Below are positions 26,319-34,811 of a stretch of 64,000 nucleotides of DNA, one piece after another; within the stretch, counting starts at the first letter, position 1; each line of letters opens with the position of its first letter. Position numbers and translations under genes: made by a program. This DNA is from Faucicola tetraodonis (GTDB lineage: Bacteria > Pseudomonadota > Gammaproteobacteria > Pseudomonadales > Moraxellaceae). The stretch lies in the NCBI GenBank assembly GCA_032017425.1, contig DALZPW010000003.1; one strand, given 5' to 3'. The notes under the pieces are model-generated. The model was given only the letters and a program-made list of their open reading frames with translations, ran no database searches and had not been told where the DNA came from.

Positions 26319-27188
26319 TTATTTTGCTGCTGCTTTTTCTGCCGCTTCTACCGTTTGACGGATGAGTGTATTGATGGTCATTGGACCTACGCCACCTGGC
26401 ACTGGGGTATAGCTTGAGGCAATATCTTCGATACCTGTCAGCTCAATATCACCCACGCCACCGCTGGTACCATCCGCATGGGTGCGCGGATGAAATCCTG
26501 CATCGACCACCACGGCGCCCGATTTAATCCAATCTTTTTTGATAAGTTCTGGTTTGCCGACAGCACCCACCACGATATCTGCTTGTTTGACCAATTCTGC
26601 CAAATTCTGGGTACGTGAGTGGCAAATGGTCACGGTACAGTTGGCGTTTAATAGCATCATCGCCATCGGTTTACCCAAAATCGCGCTACGACCCACGACC
26701 ACTGCATGCTTGCCAGCAAGCTCAACACCGTTTTTTTCTAATAAATACATAATGCCTTGCGGGGTGCAAGAACCATACGCAGGCTCGCCCATCGCCATAT
26801 TGCCAAAGCCCAAACAAGTCACGCCATCCACATCTTTTGCCAGTGAAATGGCATCAAAACAGGCTCGCTCATCAATTTGGCTGGGCACAGGGTGTTGTAG
26901 CAAAATCCCATGCACATCTGGATTGTTGTTAAGCTCGGCAATTTTTGCCAATAGTTGCTCGGTGGTGGTGGCTTGTGGCATTGCAACTTTTAAGGAATCC
27001 ATTCCAACACGTTGACAGGCATTGCCTTTCATTTTGACATAAGTTGCAGAAGCAGGGTCATCACCCACCAAAATCGTTGCCAAAATCGGCGTGCGTCCAG
27101 AGTCTTGTTTTAACTTGGCAACCCGCTCGGCAAGTTCAGCTTCCATTTGTTTGGCATACGCTTTGCCATCTAACACTGTCGCAGTCAT
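26319..27188 (-). CDS. folD: Bifunctional methylenetetrahydrofolate dehydrogenase/cyclohydrolase
   Basis: FolD interconverts 5,10-methylene-, methenyl- and 10-formyl-tetrahydrofolate. The 289-residue length is typical. YVKMKGNACQRVGM carries the catalytic Lys in the Y-x-x-x-K motif. HGILLQHPVP, KDVDG and VVVGRSAILGKPMAMML (NADP site) are present, and the ending PGGVGPMTINTLIRQTVEAA is the family signature. It is monocistronic by its terminator, with tRNA genes divergent upstream. Confidence 0.97.
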   Translation of the reverse strand: MTATVLDGKAYAKQMEAELAERVAKLKQDSGRTPILATILVGDDPASATYVKMKGNACQRVGMDSLKVAMPQATTTEQLLAKIAELNNNPDVHGILLQHPVPSQIDERACFDAISLAKDVDGVTCLGFGNMAMGEPAYGSCTPQGIMYLLEKNGVELAGKHAVVVGRSAILGKPMAMMLLNANCTVTICHSRTQNLAELVKQADIVVGAVGKPELIKKDWIKSGAVVVDAGFHPRTHADGTSGGVGDIELTGIEDIASSYTPVPGGVGPMTINTLIRQTVEAAEKAAAK

Positions 27189-27365
27189 GGTGGTTCCTCA
27201 ATCAATAACGAATCGGTCAACAAAAAGTTGGTTAGCAAAAAATTTGCGTTATTTTAACCGATTTTGCGGTGTGATAACATCCATTGAAAATGTTTAACCG
27301 CTAATTTAGCGCTCTAATACCCTTCACAATCCTTCATTACATTGCTCAAATGGCTAAAAAAGTCC

Positions 27366-27393
27366 TTGCACTTTTAAAAATTTTTGCTATCAT
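27366..27393 (+). promoter_or_regulatory. Candidate promoter of tRNA-Cys
   Basis: TTGCAC (27366-27371) and TATCAT (27388-27393) are separated by 16 bp, ending 18 bp before the tRNA. Confidence 0.6.
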
Positions 27394-27411
27394 AGCAAAC
27401 CTAAATGAAAT

Positions 27412-27485
27412 GGCTGGGTAGCACAGTGGCCATGCATCGGATTGCAAATCCGCGGACGCCGGTTCGATTCCGGCCTCAGCCTCCA
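27412..27485 (+). tRNA. tRNA-Cys (GCA)
   Basis: This 74-nt cloverleaf has acceptor stem GGCTGGG/CTCAGCC (one G-T pair), anticodon loop TTGCAAA with anticodon GCA, T arm GGTTCGATTCC, discriminator T and an encoded CCA end. Confidence 0.96.
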
Positions 27486-27576
27486 TTTTCATTTTGCGGT
27501 ACTATTGTTTTATTATTATGGGTGTTTTGTTATTATGAGTCAGCAATAAACGCGAAAAAATATCGTAAAAAATTGC

Positions 27577-27604
27577 TTGCAAAGTTAACAAAACTGATTA
27601 TAAT
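27577..27604 (+). promoter_or_regulatory. Candidate promoter of tRNA-Leu
   Basis: TTGCAA (27577-27582) and a perfect TATAAT (27599-27604) are spaced by 16 bp, about 60 bp before the tRNA. So tRNA-Leu need not depend on the tRNA-Cys promoter. Confidence 0.65.
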
Positions 27605-27663
27605 AGCACCCACTTCTGACACAGACACCACACGACGCCAAGCGTCAGTCCTGTGACTACCCT

Positions 27664-27750
27664 GCCCGGGTGGTGAAATTGGTAGACACAAGGGATTTAA
27701 AATCCCTCGCTCTTACGAGCGTGCCGGTTCAAGTCCGGCCCCGGGCACCA
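27664..27750 (+). tRNA. tRNA-Leu (UAA)
   Basis: This 87-nt class II tRNA has acceptor stem GCCCGGG/CCCGGGC. The anticodon is TAA within ATTTAAAAT, there is a long variable arm (CGCTCTTACGAGCG), a T arm GGTTCAAGTCC and an encoded CCA. A terminator follows directly. Confidence 0.96.
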
Positions 27751-27755
27751 TTGAT

Positions 27756-27788
27756 TAAGCCTAAACTTTTACGTTTAGGCTTTTTTGT
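27756..27788 (+). terminator. Rho-independent terminator after tRNA-Leu
   Basis: AAGCCTAAA and TTTAGGCTT pair around CTTTTACG, followed by a T run. Confidence 0.88.
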
Positions 27789-27841
27789 TGCCGGTTATTT
27801 TTTAACTTTTACTTTTTGTCTTTCAAATAATGGGTAGCCGC

Positions 27842-29614
27842 CTAAGTTAACGGCACCACTCTCATCACTTCTTCAAACGTGGTAATACCTTCAGCAATCT
27901 TTTTCGCGCCTGCCAGTCTTAACGGCTGCAATCCATCTTGATAGGCTTTTTGCGCGATTTGCGACAAGTCAGCGCCTTCGCTAATCAATTTTTTAAGCGT
28001 ATTACTGAGCACCATGATTTCATACAATCCCACTCGCCCAAGATACCCGGTATTACGGCAATGTTCACAGCCAACGGCATGATTGATGCTATCTGGGGCT
28101 GCGGCTTTCCAAGGACTGACTAACGCCTGCCAAGTCTGCTGCTCAATGTCATTCATGGGTTTATTGGATTTACAATGCGGGCAAAGGGTACGCACCAAAC
28201 GCTGTGCCATGATGCCCAAGATGGTCGCTGAGGTTAAAAACGGCGCCACGCCCAAATCATGCAGCCTTGTTAACGAACTGGGTGCATCATTGGTATGTAA
28301 AGTCGATAACACCAAGTGCCCAGTCAGCGAGGCTTGTACCGCCATTTCTGCGGTTTCGGTATCGCGAATCTCGCCAATCATGATAATATCGGGGTCTTGA
28401 CGCATCAATGAGCGAATACCATCAGCAAAGGTCAAATCAATATTGTTTTGAATTTGCATTTGGTTAAACGACGGCTCCACCATTTCAATCGGGTCTTCAA
28501 TGGTACAGACATTGACTTCTTCTGTCGCCAGTTTTTTGAGGGTACTGTACAGCGTCGTGGTTTTACCCGAGCCTGTCGGACCTGTAACCAAAATAATGCC
28601 ATTGGCTTTCCGGGTCATGTCATCCCATTTTTGTAAATCTCGCCCTGTCAGTCCCAATTGCTCAAAAGAGCGCACCAGTACTTCTGGGTCAAATACCCGC
28701 ATCACCAACTTTTCGCCAAACGCAGTGGGGAGCGTCGATAACCGCAGCTCGGTTTCTTGACCTTTGGGAGTACGGGTTTTGAGCCGTCCGTCTTGCGGTT
28801 TACGTTTTTCAGCGACATTGAGTCTTGCTAAAATTTTTATCCGAGCCACTACCGCGGTCATAATCCCAGTCGGCATTTGATAAACGGTATGCAAAATACC
28901 ATCGATACGAAATCGCACGTTGCTTTTATCTCGGCGCGGCTCTAAGTGAATATCACTGGCACGCTGGTCAAAAGCGTACTGTAATAACCAATCGACAATT
29001 TTGACGATGTGTTGGTCATTGGCATCGGGATTTTCAATATTGGCGGCATTGCCCAGTTGTAATAACGCTTCGACATTGGTGATATCGGCATCCGCGCGTT
29101 TTTGCTGATGGTTTGCCCCCGCAATGGCTTTGGTGACTTGATAAAATTCTTGGCGATAGCGGTTGATTTGCTCAGGACTTATTAATACGGTTTTGATTTT
29201 TTTGGGCGACACGATATGCGCAATATTGAGCTGCCAATCTTGATAAAATGGTTGGTCAGTGCCAATTTCCACCGTATCTTGGGTGACGGCGACTGGCAAA
29301 ATGTGCTGCGAGCGCGCATATTCAAATGACATAATTGATGTCACTGAGGGCACATCGGTTTTCAGCGGGTCAATACGTACATAATCAACGCCTGCTTTTT
29401 GTGCCAACCAGCGATTGAGCTGGTCAAGACTGAGCGCGATGTGCGTGGTTTTATCGACTAGATGAAAGCCTGCAATCACTTGCAGGGGATGCAAGGTTTT
29501 GCGGTTATGGGTCATCACCAAATTATAATCACGTTGGTCAATGACGCCATCTTTTAGCAGTTCATTAAGACACCAACGGGTATCAATTATCATTGAAAAA
29601 GCATGGGATAGCAT
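27842..29614 (-). CDS. GspE/PilB-family secretion ATPase
   Basis: The 590-residue hexameric ATPase drives type IV pilus or type II secretion assembly. It has an MshEN-like N-terminal domain and the Walker A GPTGSGKTTT. An Asp box (CTIEDPIEM), Walker B (IIMIGEIRDTETAEMA), a His box (GHLVLSTLHTND) and the tetracysteine zinc site (CPHC...CEHC) follow. The start at 29614 (MLSHAFSM) has GGAAAA upstream; an in-frame TTG 36 bp earlier is less likely. No pilC, pilD or gsp neighbours are present, so the partner machine lies elsewhere. pilB is possible, but I leave the symbol blank. Confidence 0.88.
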   Translation of the reverse strand: MLSHAFSMIIDTRWCLNELLKDGVIDQRDYNLVMTHNRKTLHPLQVIAGFHLVDKTTHIALSLDQLNRWLAQKAGVDYVRIDPLKTDVPSVTSIMSFEYARSQHILPVAVTQDTVEIGTDQPFYQDWQLNIAHIVSPKKIKTVLISPEQINRYRQEFYQVTKAIAGANHQQKRADADITNVEALLQLGNAANIENPDANDQHIVKIVDWLLQYAFDQRASDIHLEPRRDKSNVRFRIDGILHTVYQMPTGIMTAVVARIKILARLNVAEKRKPQDGRLKTRTPKGQETELRLSTLPTAFGEKLVMRVFDPEVLVRSFEQLGLTGRDLQKWDDMTRKANGIILVTGPTGSGKTTTLYSTLKKLATEEVNVCTIEDPIEMVEPSFNQMQIQNNIDLTFADGIRSLMRQDPDIIMIGEIRDTETAEMAVQASLTGHLVLSTLHTNDAPSSLTRLHDLGVAPFLTSATILGIMAQRLVRTLCPHCKSNKPMNDIEQQTWQALVSPWKAAAPDSINHAVGCEHCRNTGYLGRVGLYEIMVLSNTLKKLISEGADLSQIAQKAYQDGLQPLRLAGAKKIAEGITTFEEVMRVVPLT

Positions 29615-29711
29615 AGGTTTTCCAAAACGATTGCGCCAATAGAATAGCAATTAGGGTCAATCGGGTTAAAGGATTAAAATTATCATAAAAATGAGTGAAA
29701 TATAAGGCCGA

Positions 29712-31181
29712 CTACTGGTATAGTCCTTTGCCATCAGATCGGTGCAACCGCAAAAAATACAGCCCAGATAAAATCGTCATGATACCCAAAATGATAAAAC
29801 TGTATGAAAATGCGGTTTGCGTCTGTGCCAGTGAGGCGCGAGCGGGCGTCAGTAAATGTAACAGCATCGCCCCAAAGCCAATCCCAAAACTAATCGCCAA
29901 CTGTTGGTTGACCGACAATAAACTATTGCCACTGCTGGTTTGACTTGGGCGAAGCCGTGCGATACTGATGGTGTTCATCGTGCTAAATTGTAGCGAATTA
30001 CACGCCCCCATAAAAGTCAAAAATGGCACACTTAACCAAATCGGCGTGGTTTGATTGAGTTGTGATAGCAGCATGATATTAACCCCAATCAACAAGGTGT
30101 TGCCCGCCAATGTTCTACGATAACCAAATCGCTTCACAATACGCGTGACTAGCGGCTTGGTCAACAGTGCGCCCACCGCAATCGGTGCCAACATCCAGCC
30201 CGCTTGTGACGGCGAATAGCCCTGCACCACTTGCAGCAGTAGCGGCAGTAGAAAAGGAATCGCACTCATCCCCAAACGGGTCAGCAAATTGCCCACTATA
30301 CCCACCCGAAAGGTACGCACTTGAAACAAATCCAAGCCAAATAGCGGTTGTTGTCCATTACGCGATTCTGAGTATTTGGCGTGATAATAATAGCCAATAA
30401 GCAGCATAAACGCCAATAAAGCAACCATCACGGGAAAAACCGCTGAAGCCAGACTATCGGCATGAATGTTATTGGCAAACTCGAGCGCAAAAGTAAAGCT
30501 TGCCATCGCGCCACCAAACAGCAAGAACCCAAGCAAATCCATGCTGGGATTGCGCTGTAGATAGTTGGGCATCAGTTTCCACCCTGCCCACATCCCCAAT
30601 GCCCCCATGGGAATATTAATCAAAAAAATCCAATGCCAGCTTGCAAGCTCCACCAAATACCCCCCGACCAAAGGCCCAATCACGGGCGCAATCATCGCAG
30701 GCATTACCGCATAATTCATCACCGACAGCATACGTTCTCGCGGATAGCTTTTAATCAGGGTTAACTTGCCCACAGGCATCAGCATCGCACCGCCCAATCC
30801 TTGCACCACGCGAGAAAAAATTAGGCTATTGAGCGTTGGTGACACCGCACACATCATCGAGCCTGCGGTAAACACGCCAATCGCCACCATAAAGGTGGTC
30901 TTAGTGCCATATTTATCAGCAATAAAACCACTAATCGGGGTAAAAATTGCCAAAGTGAGCGCATAGCTAATCACTGTCCACTGCATTGATAACGCAGGCT
31001 GATTCAAATCATGCGCCATCGCAGGCAAAGCGGTATTGAGCACCGTTGAGTCTAAAATTTGCATAAACAAGGCGATTGCCACCACGATTGGCAAATATTT
31101 GGTTTGCGCGGGGGTCAAGGGCGCTATAGCAAATACGTCATGCTGTGGCTTTTTGTCTTCGGTAATGATGGAATTTGGCAT
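29712..31181 (-). CDS. MFS drug-exporter-like transporter, DHA2 family
   Basis: This 489-residue membrane protein has about 14 hydrophobic segments. It carries the DHA2 motifs LDSTVLNTALPAMAHDL in helix 1 and WTVISYALTLAIFTPISGFIADKYGTK (motif A). GPLVGGYL (motif C) is also present. Relatives are EmrB/MdtD-type proton antiporters. No membrane-fusion partner (EmrA) or regulator lies nearby, so the substrate cannot be told. Upstream (31182-31367) I see no gene. Confidence 0.88.
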   Translation of the reverse strand: MPNSIITEDKKPQHDVFAIAPLTPAQTKYLPIVVAIALFMQILDSTVLNTALPAMAHDLNQPALSMQWTVISYALTLAIFTPISGFIADKYGTKTTFMVAIGVFTAGSMMCAVSPTLNSLIFSRVVQGLGGAMLMPVGKLTLIKSYPRERMLSVMNYAVMPAMIAPVIGPLVGGYLVELASWHWIFLINIPMGALGMWAGWKLMPNYLQRNPSMDLLGFLLFGGAMASFTFALEFANNIHADSLASAVFPVMVALLAFMLLIGYYYHAKYSESRNGQQPLFGLDLFQVRTFRVGIVGNLLTRLGMSAIPFLLPLLLQVVQGYSPSQAGWMLAPIAVGALLTKPLVTRIVKRFGYRRTLAGNTLLIGVNIMLLSQLNQTTPIWLSVPFLTFMGACNSLQFSTMNTISIARLRPSQTSSGNSLLSVNQQLAISFGIGFGAMLLHLLTPARASLAQTQTAFSYSFIILGIMTILSGLYFLRLHRSDGKGLYQ

Positions 31182-31367
31182 GGTTAACTTTTAACAATTG
31201 CTAAAGGGGCTGTAGTGAAGTGCATGTAATCAAGTCGCTATATAAGTGCTTGTAATAAAATCACTAGGGTTAAATGACTATGGCAAATTGGCTATAACCA
31301 AGCAAACTTACGTAACAACGTGGTTCACGATAATTGTTAACTTTCTAATGTTTTGACACCAAACCCG

Positions 31368-33035
31368 CTAGTTTTCACTGCTGTGAGCAATTAGGGCAGT
31401 CACATACTGATTTTGTGGTTGGCTGAAGATATTGTCTGTCGTATCATACGCTTGTGTTTCGCCATTTTTCAATACCAGTATCGTTTGACACAATGCCTTA
31501 ACCACCTGCAAATCATGGCTGATAAAAATATAGCTTAAACCAAATTTTGCTTGAATATCTCGCAATAACTCGACCATTGCCACTTGGGTGCTGCTATCAA
31601 GCGCCGATGTGGGCTCATCGAGTAAAAAGATTTTGGGCTTCATCACCAATGCCCGCGCGAGTGCCACCCGCTGACGCTGACCGCCTGAAAGCTCATGCGG
31701 ATAACGACTGACAAAATCTCGTGGCAATCGCACCGTGTCTAAGGCCGCTAATACGGCTTTTTCACGCTCCGTTTTTGCCATACCTTGAATAGTTAGCCCT
31801 TCTTCAATTATCTCAAACACACTAAACCGTGGATTGATACTGGCATACGGGTCTTGAAATACCATTTGAATATCCGAGCGATACGGCAAAAAGGCTTTAT
31901 TCGACAACGCTAAAACGTCCGTCATGTGAGCATTGGCTGACAGCAAAATCTGACCTTGCACTTTGGCAGCATTCGCCAATAATTTGATCAGTGCCAAAGC
32001 CGTGGTGGTTTTGCCAGAACCCGACTCGCCCACTATACCTAAGGATTGACCTTGTGCAAGGGTCAAGTTTAACCCTTTGACCGCCTCAAACCATTGGGTG
32101 GTTTGACCCAATATATTGTTTTTTTGGGGGAAAGCGATGGTTAACGCTTTAACTTCTAAAACGCTGGGTAAATTGTCAATAATTGGCAAACTTTGTCCAA
32201 AATCTTGATAAATCAATGAGCGAGTGTAACTCTGCTGCGGATTATCAAAAATAGCTTGGGTCGCCCCCTGCTCCATGACCTTGCCTTGCTGCATGACGAT
32301 AAGATTGTCGCTGTAGCGTTTGACAAGGTTTAAATCATGGCTAATCAAAATCATCGCCATGCCCCGCTCATTTTTTAGCCGATGCAATAACCCCAAAATC
32401 TCATGGCGTAAAGTCACATCTAGGGCAGTGGTTGGCTCGTCTGCGATAATAATGTCAGGGTCTTGCGCCAGTGCCATCGCTATCATGATACGCTGTCGTT
32501 GTCCACCCGAGAGCTCGTATGGATAGCGCGCAAGTTTGCTTTCAGGGTCGGCAATATTGACTTGGGAAAGCAGCTCTAGGGTACGCTGTCGCCAGTGTTT
32601 TTTTGCCACGTTAGCCACACTTAACGATTCGGCGATTTGTTTGCCTACCGTGTGCAAGGGGTTTAAGGCTGTCATCGGTTCTTGAAAAATCATGCCGATG
32701 CGTTTGCCACGGATTTGGCGGAAGATATTTTCGTTTTGCTTTCTGCTTTTGGAATAAGTGTTTAGGCTATCGTCTTCAATGGGTAAAATGATTGGTTTGG
32801 GGTTTTGCGTATCACTAACATTATCGCTAACATCAGTTAAAGTGGCTTGCCCTGTGATGCTTAGGCTATTTGGCAGCAGTCCGAGTAAAGCGAGGCTTGA
32901 TATGGATTTTCCCGAGCCAGATTCGCCCACAATGGCAAGCGTTTCGCCTATGTGAAGGGTGTAAGATAGGTTATCGACCAGCGTTTGGGTGGCGGATTTG
33001 ATGGTTAGGTTTTTGACTTTGAGTAACTCACTCAT
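31368..33035 (-). CDS. yejF: Peptide ABC transporter, dual ATPase YejF
   Basis: The 555-residue protein has two full ABC ATPase cassettes: Walker A GESGSGKS at 37-44 and a second GESGSGKT at about 340. The signature LSGGQRQR appears twice, with Walker B IIIADEPT and IFLLDEPT. It powers the YejABEF importer of oligopeptides (microcin C-type peptides in E. coli). Its partners yejA, yejB and yejE lie upstream on the same strand. A 754-bp interval between yejE and yejF carries vapBC in the opposite direction. The start codon overlaps the stop of a 24-codon frame by ATGA, which may couple translation. Confidence 0.95.
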   Translation of the reverse strand: MSELLKVKNLTIKSATQTLVDNLSYTLHIGETLAIVGESGSGKSISSLALLGLLPNSLSITGQATLTDVSDNVSDTQNPKPIILPIEDDSLNTYSKSRKQNENIFRQIRGKRIGMIFQEPMTALNPLHTVGKQIAESLSVANVAKKHWRQRTLELLSQVNIADPESKLARYPYELSGGQRQRIMIAMALAQDPDIIIADEPTTALDVTLRHEILGLLHRLKNERGMAMILISHDLNLVKRYSDNLIVMQQGKVMEQGATQAIFDNPQQSYTRSLIYQDFGQSLPIIDNLPSVLEVKALTIAFPQKNNILGQTTQWFEAVKGLNLTLAQGQSLGIVGESGSGKTTTALALIKLLANAAKVQGQILLSANAHMTDVLALSNKAFLPYRSDIQMVFQDPYASINPRFSVFEIIEEGLTIQGMAKTEREKAVLAALDTVRLPRDFVSRYPHELSGGQRQRVALARALVMKPKIFLLDEPTSALDSSTQVAMVELLRDIQAKFGLSYIFISHDLQVVKALCQTILVLKNGETQAYDTTDNIFSQPQNQYVTALIAHSSEN

Positions 33036-33106
33036 TTATCATTTCCTTGAATGGTTAAACTTTTATCCGTATGCACGAGCGTCCCCGCCACAAAACCTAA
33101 ACTCAT
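33032..33106 (-). pseudogene. Hint-domain (polymorphic toxin) N-terminal fragment, 24 codons
   Basis: A frame with a good AAGGAT ribosome site reads MSLGFVAGTLVHTDK and then runs nine more residues to a stop that overlaps the yejF start. FVAGTLVHTDK is what I recall as the opening of the PT-HINT autoprotease domain in bacterial polymorphic toxins, usually CFVAGTLVHTxxG. The catalytic Cys is replaced by Gly and the rest of the domain is absent. So this looks like a relic, possibly now kept as a leader that couples translation to yejF. The match comes from memory and was not searched. Confidence 0.5.
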
Positions 33107-33135
33107 ATTTTTATCCTTTTAACTATTTATTAAAA

Positions 33136-33163
33136 TGTGTATAATATCAAAGAATCATACACA
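33136..33163 (+). promoter_or_regulatory. vapBC operator and -10 element
   Basis: TGTGTAT (33136-33142) and ATACACA (33157-33163) are perfect inverted arms with centres 21 bp apart, two helical turns, as expected for a dimeric antitoxin. A perfect TATAAT (33140-33145) lies in the left arm, so binding would shut the promoter. The -35 is poor (TTTAAC). Autoregulation is inferred from the family. Confidence 0.7.
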
Positions 33164-33176
33164 AAGGCGAAATGAT

Positions 33177-33380
33177 ATGCGAACCAACATCATAATAGAT
33201 GACAATCTAATGCAACAGACCCTACAAGCCACAGGCATTAAAACTAAAAAAGAAGCCGTCGAACAAGGGCTAAAGCTACTCTTGCAAAAAAGCCAACAAC
33301 AAAAAATCCGTGACTTACGGGGCAAACTGCACTGGGAAGGCGACTTAGCCGAGATGCGTAAAACAGGTGTTGAAGCGTGA
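33177..33380 (+). CDS. vapB: Type II antitoxin, VapB family
   Basis: The 67-residue product starts MRTNIIIDDNLMQQTL, the typical ribbon-helix-helix start of the VapB (DUF2191) group. GIKTKKEAVEQGLKLLL follows, then a C-terminal GKLHWEGDLAEMR tail that would wrap the toxin. The start at 33177 has AAGGCGA upstream; upstream in-frame codons overlap the operator. Its stop overlaps the vapC GTG start by 4 bp. It likely represses its own promoter. Confidence 0.9.
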   Translation: MRTNIIIDDNLMQQTLQATGIKTKKEAVEQGLKLLLQKSQQQKIRDLRGKLHWEGDLAEMRKTGVEA

Positions 33381-33787
33381 ACTTGCCTATCATCGCTGAT
33401 ACTAGCGTTTGGATAGACTATTTTAACGGTCATTCAACACCTCACACCGATTTTTTGGACACGCAACTTGAGGCAAGTAATGTAGCGATTTTTGATGTGA
33501 TTTTGATGGAAATCTTGCAAGGTTTTCGCCTTGATACAGACTACAATCAAGCCAAAAATGCCCTTGATAGTTTATTATGTTACGATATTTTAAACCAACA
33601 AAATGCGATTAAGTACGCTGATTATTACCGCCAATTACGCAAGCAAGGCATTACCATTCGTAAAGCCAATGATGTGATGATTGCTAGTTTTTGCGTTGAA
33701 CATCAATTACCCCTGTTATTTTGCGATAGGGATTTTATTCCGTTTACTCAGCATTTTGGGTTGATTGCTGCATTGAATTTTAGTTAA
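33377..33787 (+). CDS. vapC: VapC PIN-domain ribonuclease toxin
   Basis: This 136-residue PIN nuclease has the acidic site intact: Asp8 (IADTSVWID), Glu45 (MEILQGF), Asp99 (KANDVMIA) and Asp117/Asp119 (FCDRDFIPF). VapC toxins cut initiator tRNA or other structured RNA. It starts with GTG, overlapping vapB by GTGA. Its stop lies 1 bp from the convergent yejE stop, so the pair fits tightly into the yej locus. All key residues are present, so the toxin is probably active. Confidence 0.92.
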   Translation: MNLPIIADTSVWIDYFNGHSTPHTDFLDTQLEASNVAIFDVILMEILQGFRLDTDYNQAKNALDSLLCYDILNQQNAIKYADYYRQLRKQGITIRKANDVMIASFCVEHQLPLLFCDRDFIPFTQHFGLIAALNFS

Positions 33788-33788
33788 T

Positions 33789-34811
33789 TCAAGACTGCCG
33801 TGGGTCAAACGCATCTCGCAGCGCTTCCCCAATAAAAATCAGTAGCGACAACACAATCGTCAAACTAAAAAACCCGGCAAGCGCCAGCCACGGTGAATCC
33901 AAATTATCTTTTCCCTGTGAGATTAGCTCCCCCAAAGACGGCGACCCTGCAGGCAAGCCATAGCCCAAATAATCGAGCGTGGTGAGTGCCGTGATATTTG
34001 CCGTCAAAATAAACGGCAACTGCGACAGACTCGACGACATCGCATTGGGCAAAATATGGCGAAACATAATCTTGCCATCTGACACCCCCATCGCTTTTGC
34101 TGACCGCACATAATCAAAATTTCTCGCTCGCAAAAACTCGGCACGCACCAGACCAACGAGCCCCATCCAACCAAAGAGCAGCATCAGCCCAAACAACACA
34201 AACACGCTTGGGCTAAACAGACTGACCAAAATAATAATCATAAACAGCTGTGGTAGACCACCCCACACTTCCATCAGCCGCTGACCCACCAAATCCGTCC
34301 AACCGCCAAAATACCCTTGCACCGCCCCTACGGCAATACCAATGATTGACCCTGCCACCGTCAACGCCAACCCAAATAATAGCGAGACACGCAAGCCATA
34401 CAATACCCTTGCCAGCACATCTCGACCTTGATCATCGGTACCGAGCCAGTTCTCGCTATTTGGCGGCGCAGGAAACGGCACATCACGACTCACACTTGGC
34501 GTTTGGTCGGCAAACGGTATGATAGGCTCAATCATATAGCCATGCTGGTTGATTAGGTCTTTAACCACAGGGTCTTGGTAGTTGGTTTCGGTTTCGAACA
34601 CACCGCCAAAGGTGGTTTCGGGGTAAGACTTGACGATGGGAAAATACCAGTGATTTTGGTAATTAACCAGTATCGGCTTGTCATTGGCGATAAGGTTTGC
34701 CCCCATACAGGCAAGGAAAATTAGGCTAAACATGATGAGCGAAAAAAATCCCAATCGATTACGCCGAAAGCGGTGAATGCGCGCTTGCCAAACAGGATGT
34801 TTTATCAGCAT
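33789..34811 (-). CDS. yejE: Peptide ABC transporter permease YejE
   Basis: The 340-residue permease has an N-terminal membrane segment followed by a long periplasmic insert (WYFPIVKSYPETTFGG, typical of YejE). The binding-protein-dependent fold includes the EAA loop AKAMGVSDGKIMFRHILPNAM. GTDDQGRDVLARVLYGLRVSL is the DppC-type signature. Its start overlaps the yejB stop by 1 bp (TAATG), so the two are translationally coupled. vapC ends 1 bp from its stop. Confidence 0.95.
   Translation of the reverse strand: MLIKHPVWQARIHRFRRNRLGFFSLIMFSLIFLACMGANLIANDKPILVNYQNHWYFPIVKSYPETTFGGVFETETNYQDPVVKDLINQHGYMIEPIIPFADQTPSVSRDVPFPAPPNSENWLGTDDQGRDVLARVLYGLRVSLLFGLALTVAGSIIGIAVGAVQGYFGGWTDLVGQRLMEVWGGLPQLFMIIILVSLFSPSVFVLFGLMLLFGWMGLVGLVRAEFLRARNFDYVRSAKAMGVSDGKIMFRHILPNAMSSSLSQLPFILTANITALTTLDYLGYGLPAGSPSLGELISQGKDNLDSPWLALAGFFSLTIVLSLLIFIGEALRDAFDPRQS

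Noticed and set aside
31190..31345. Inverted TTAACAATT arms on both ends of the gap before yejF's downstream neighbour
   Set aside because: Only 9 bp, about 130 bp apart, and AT-rich, so chance is likely; no transposase or target duplication is visible.
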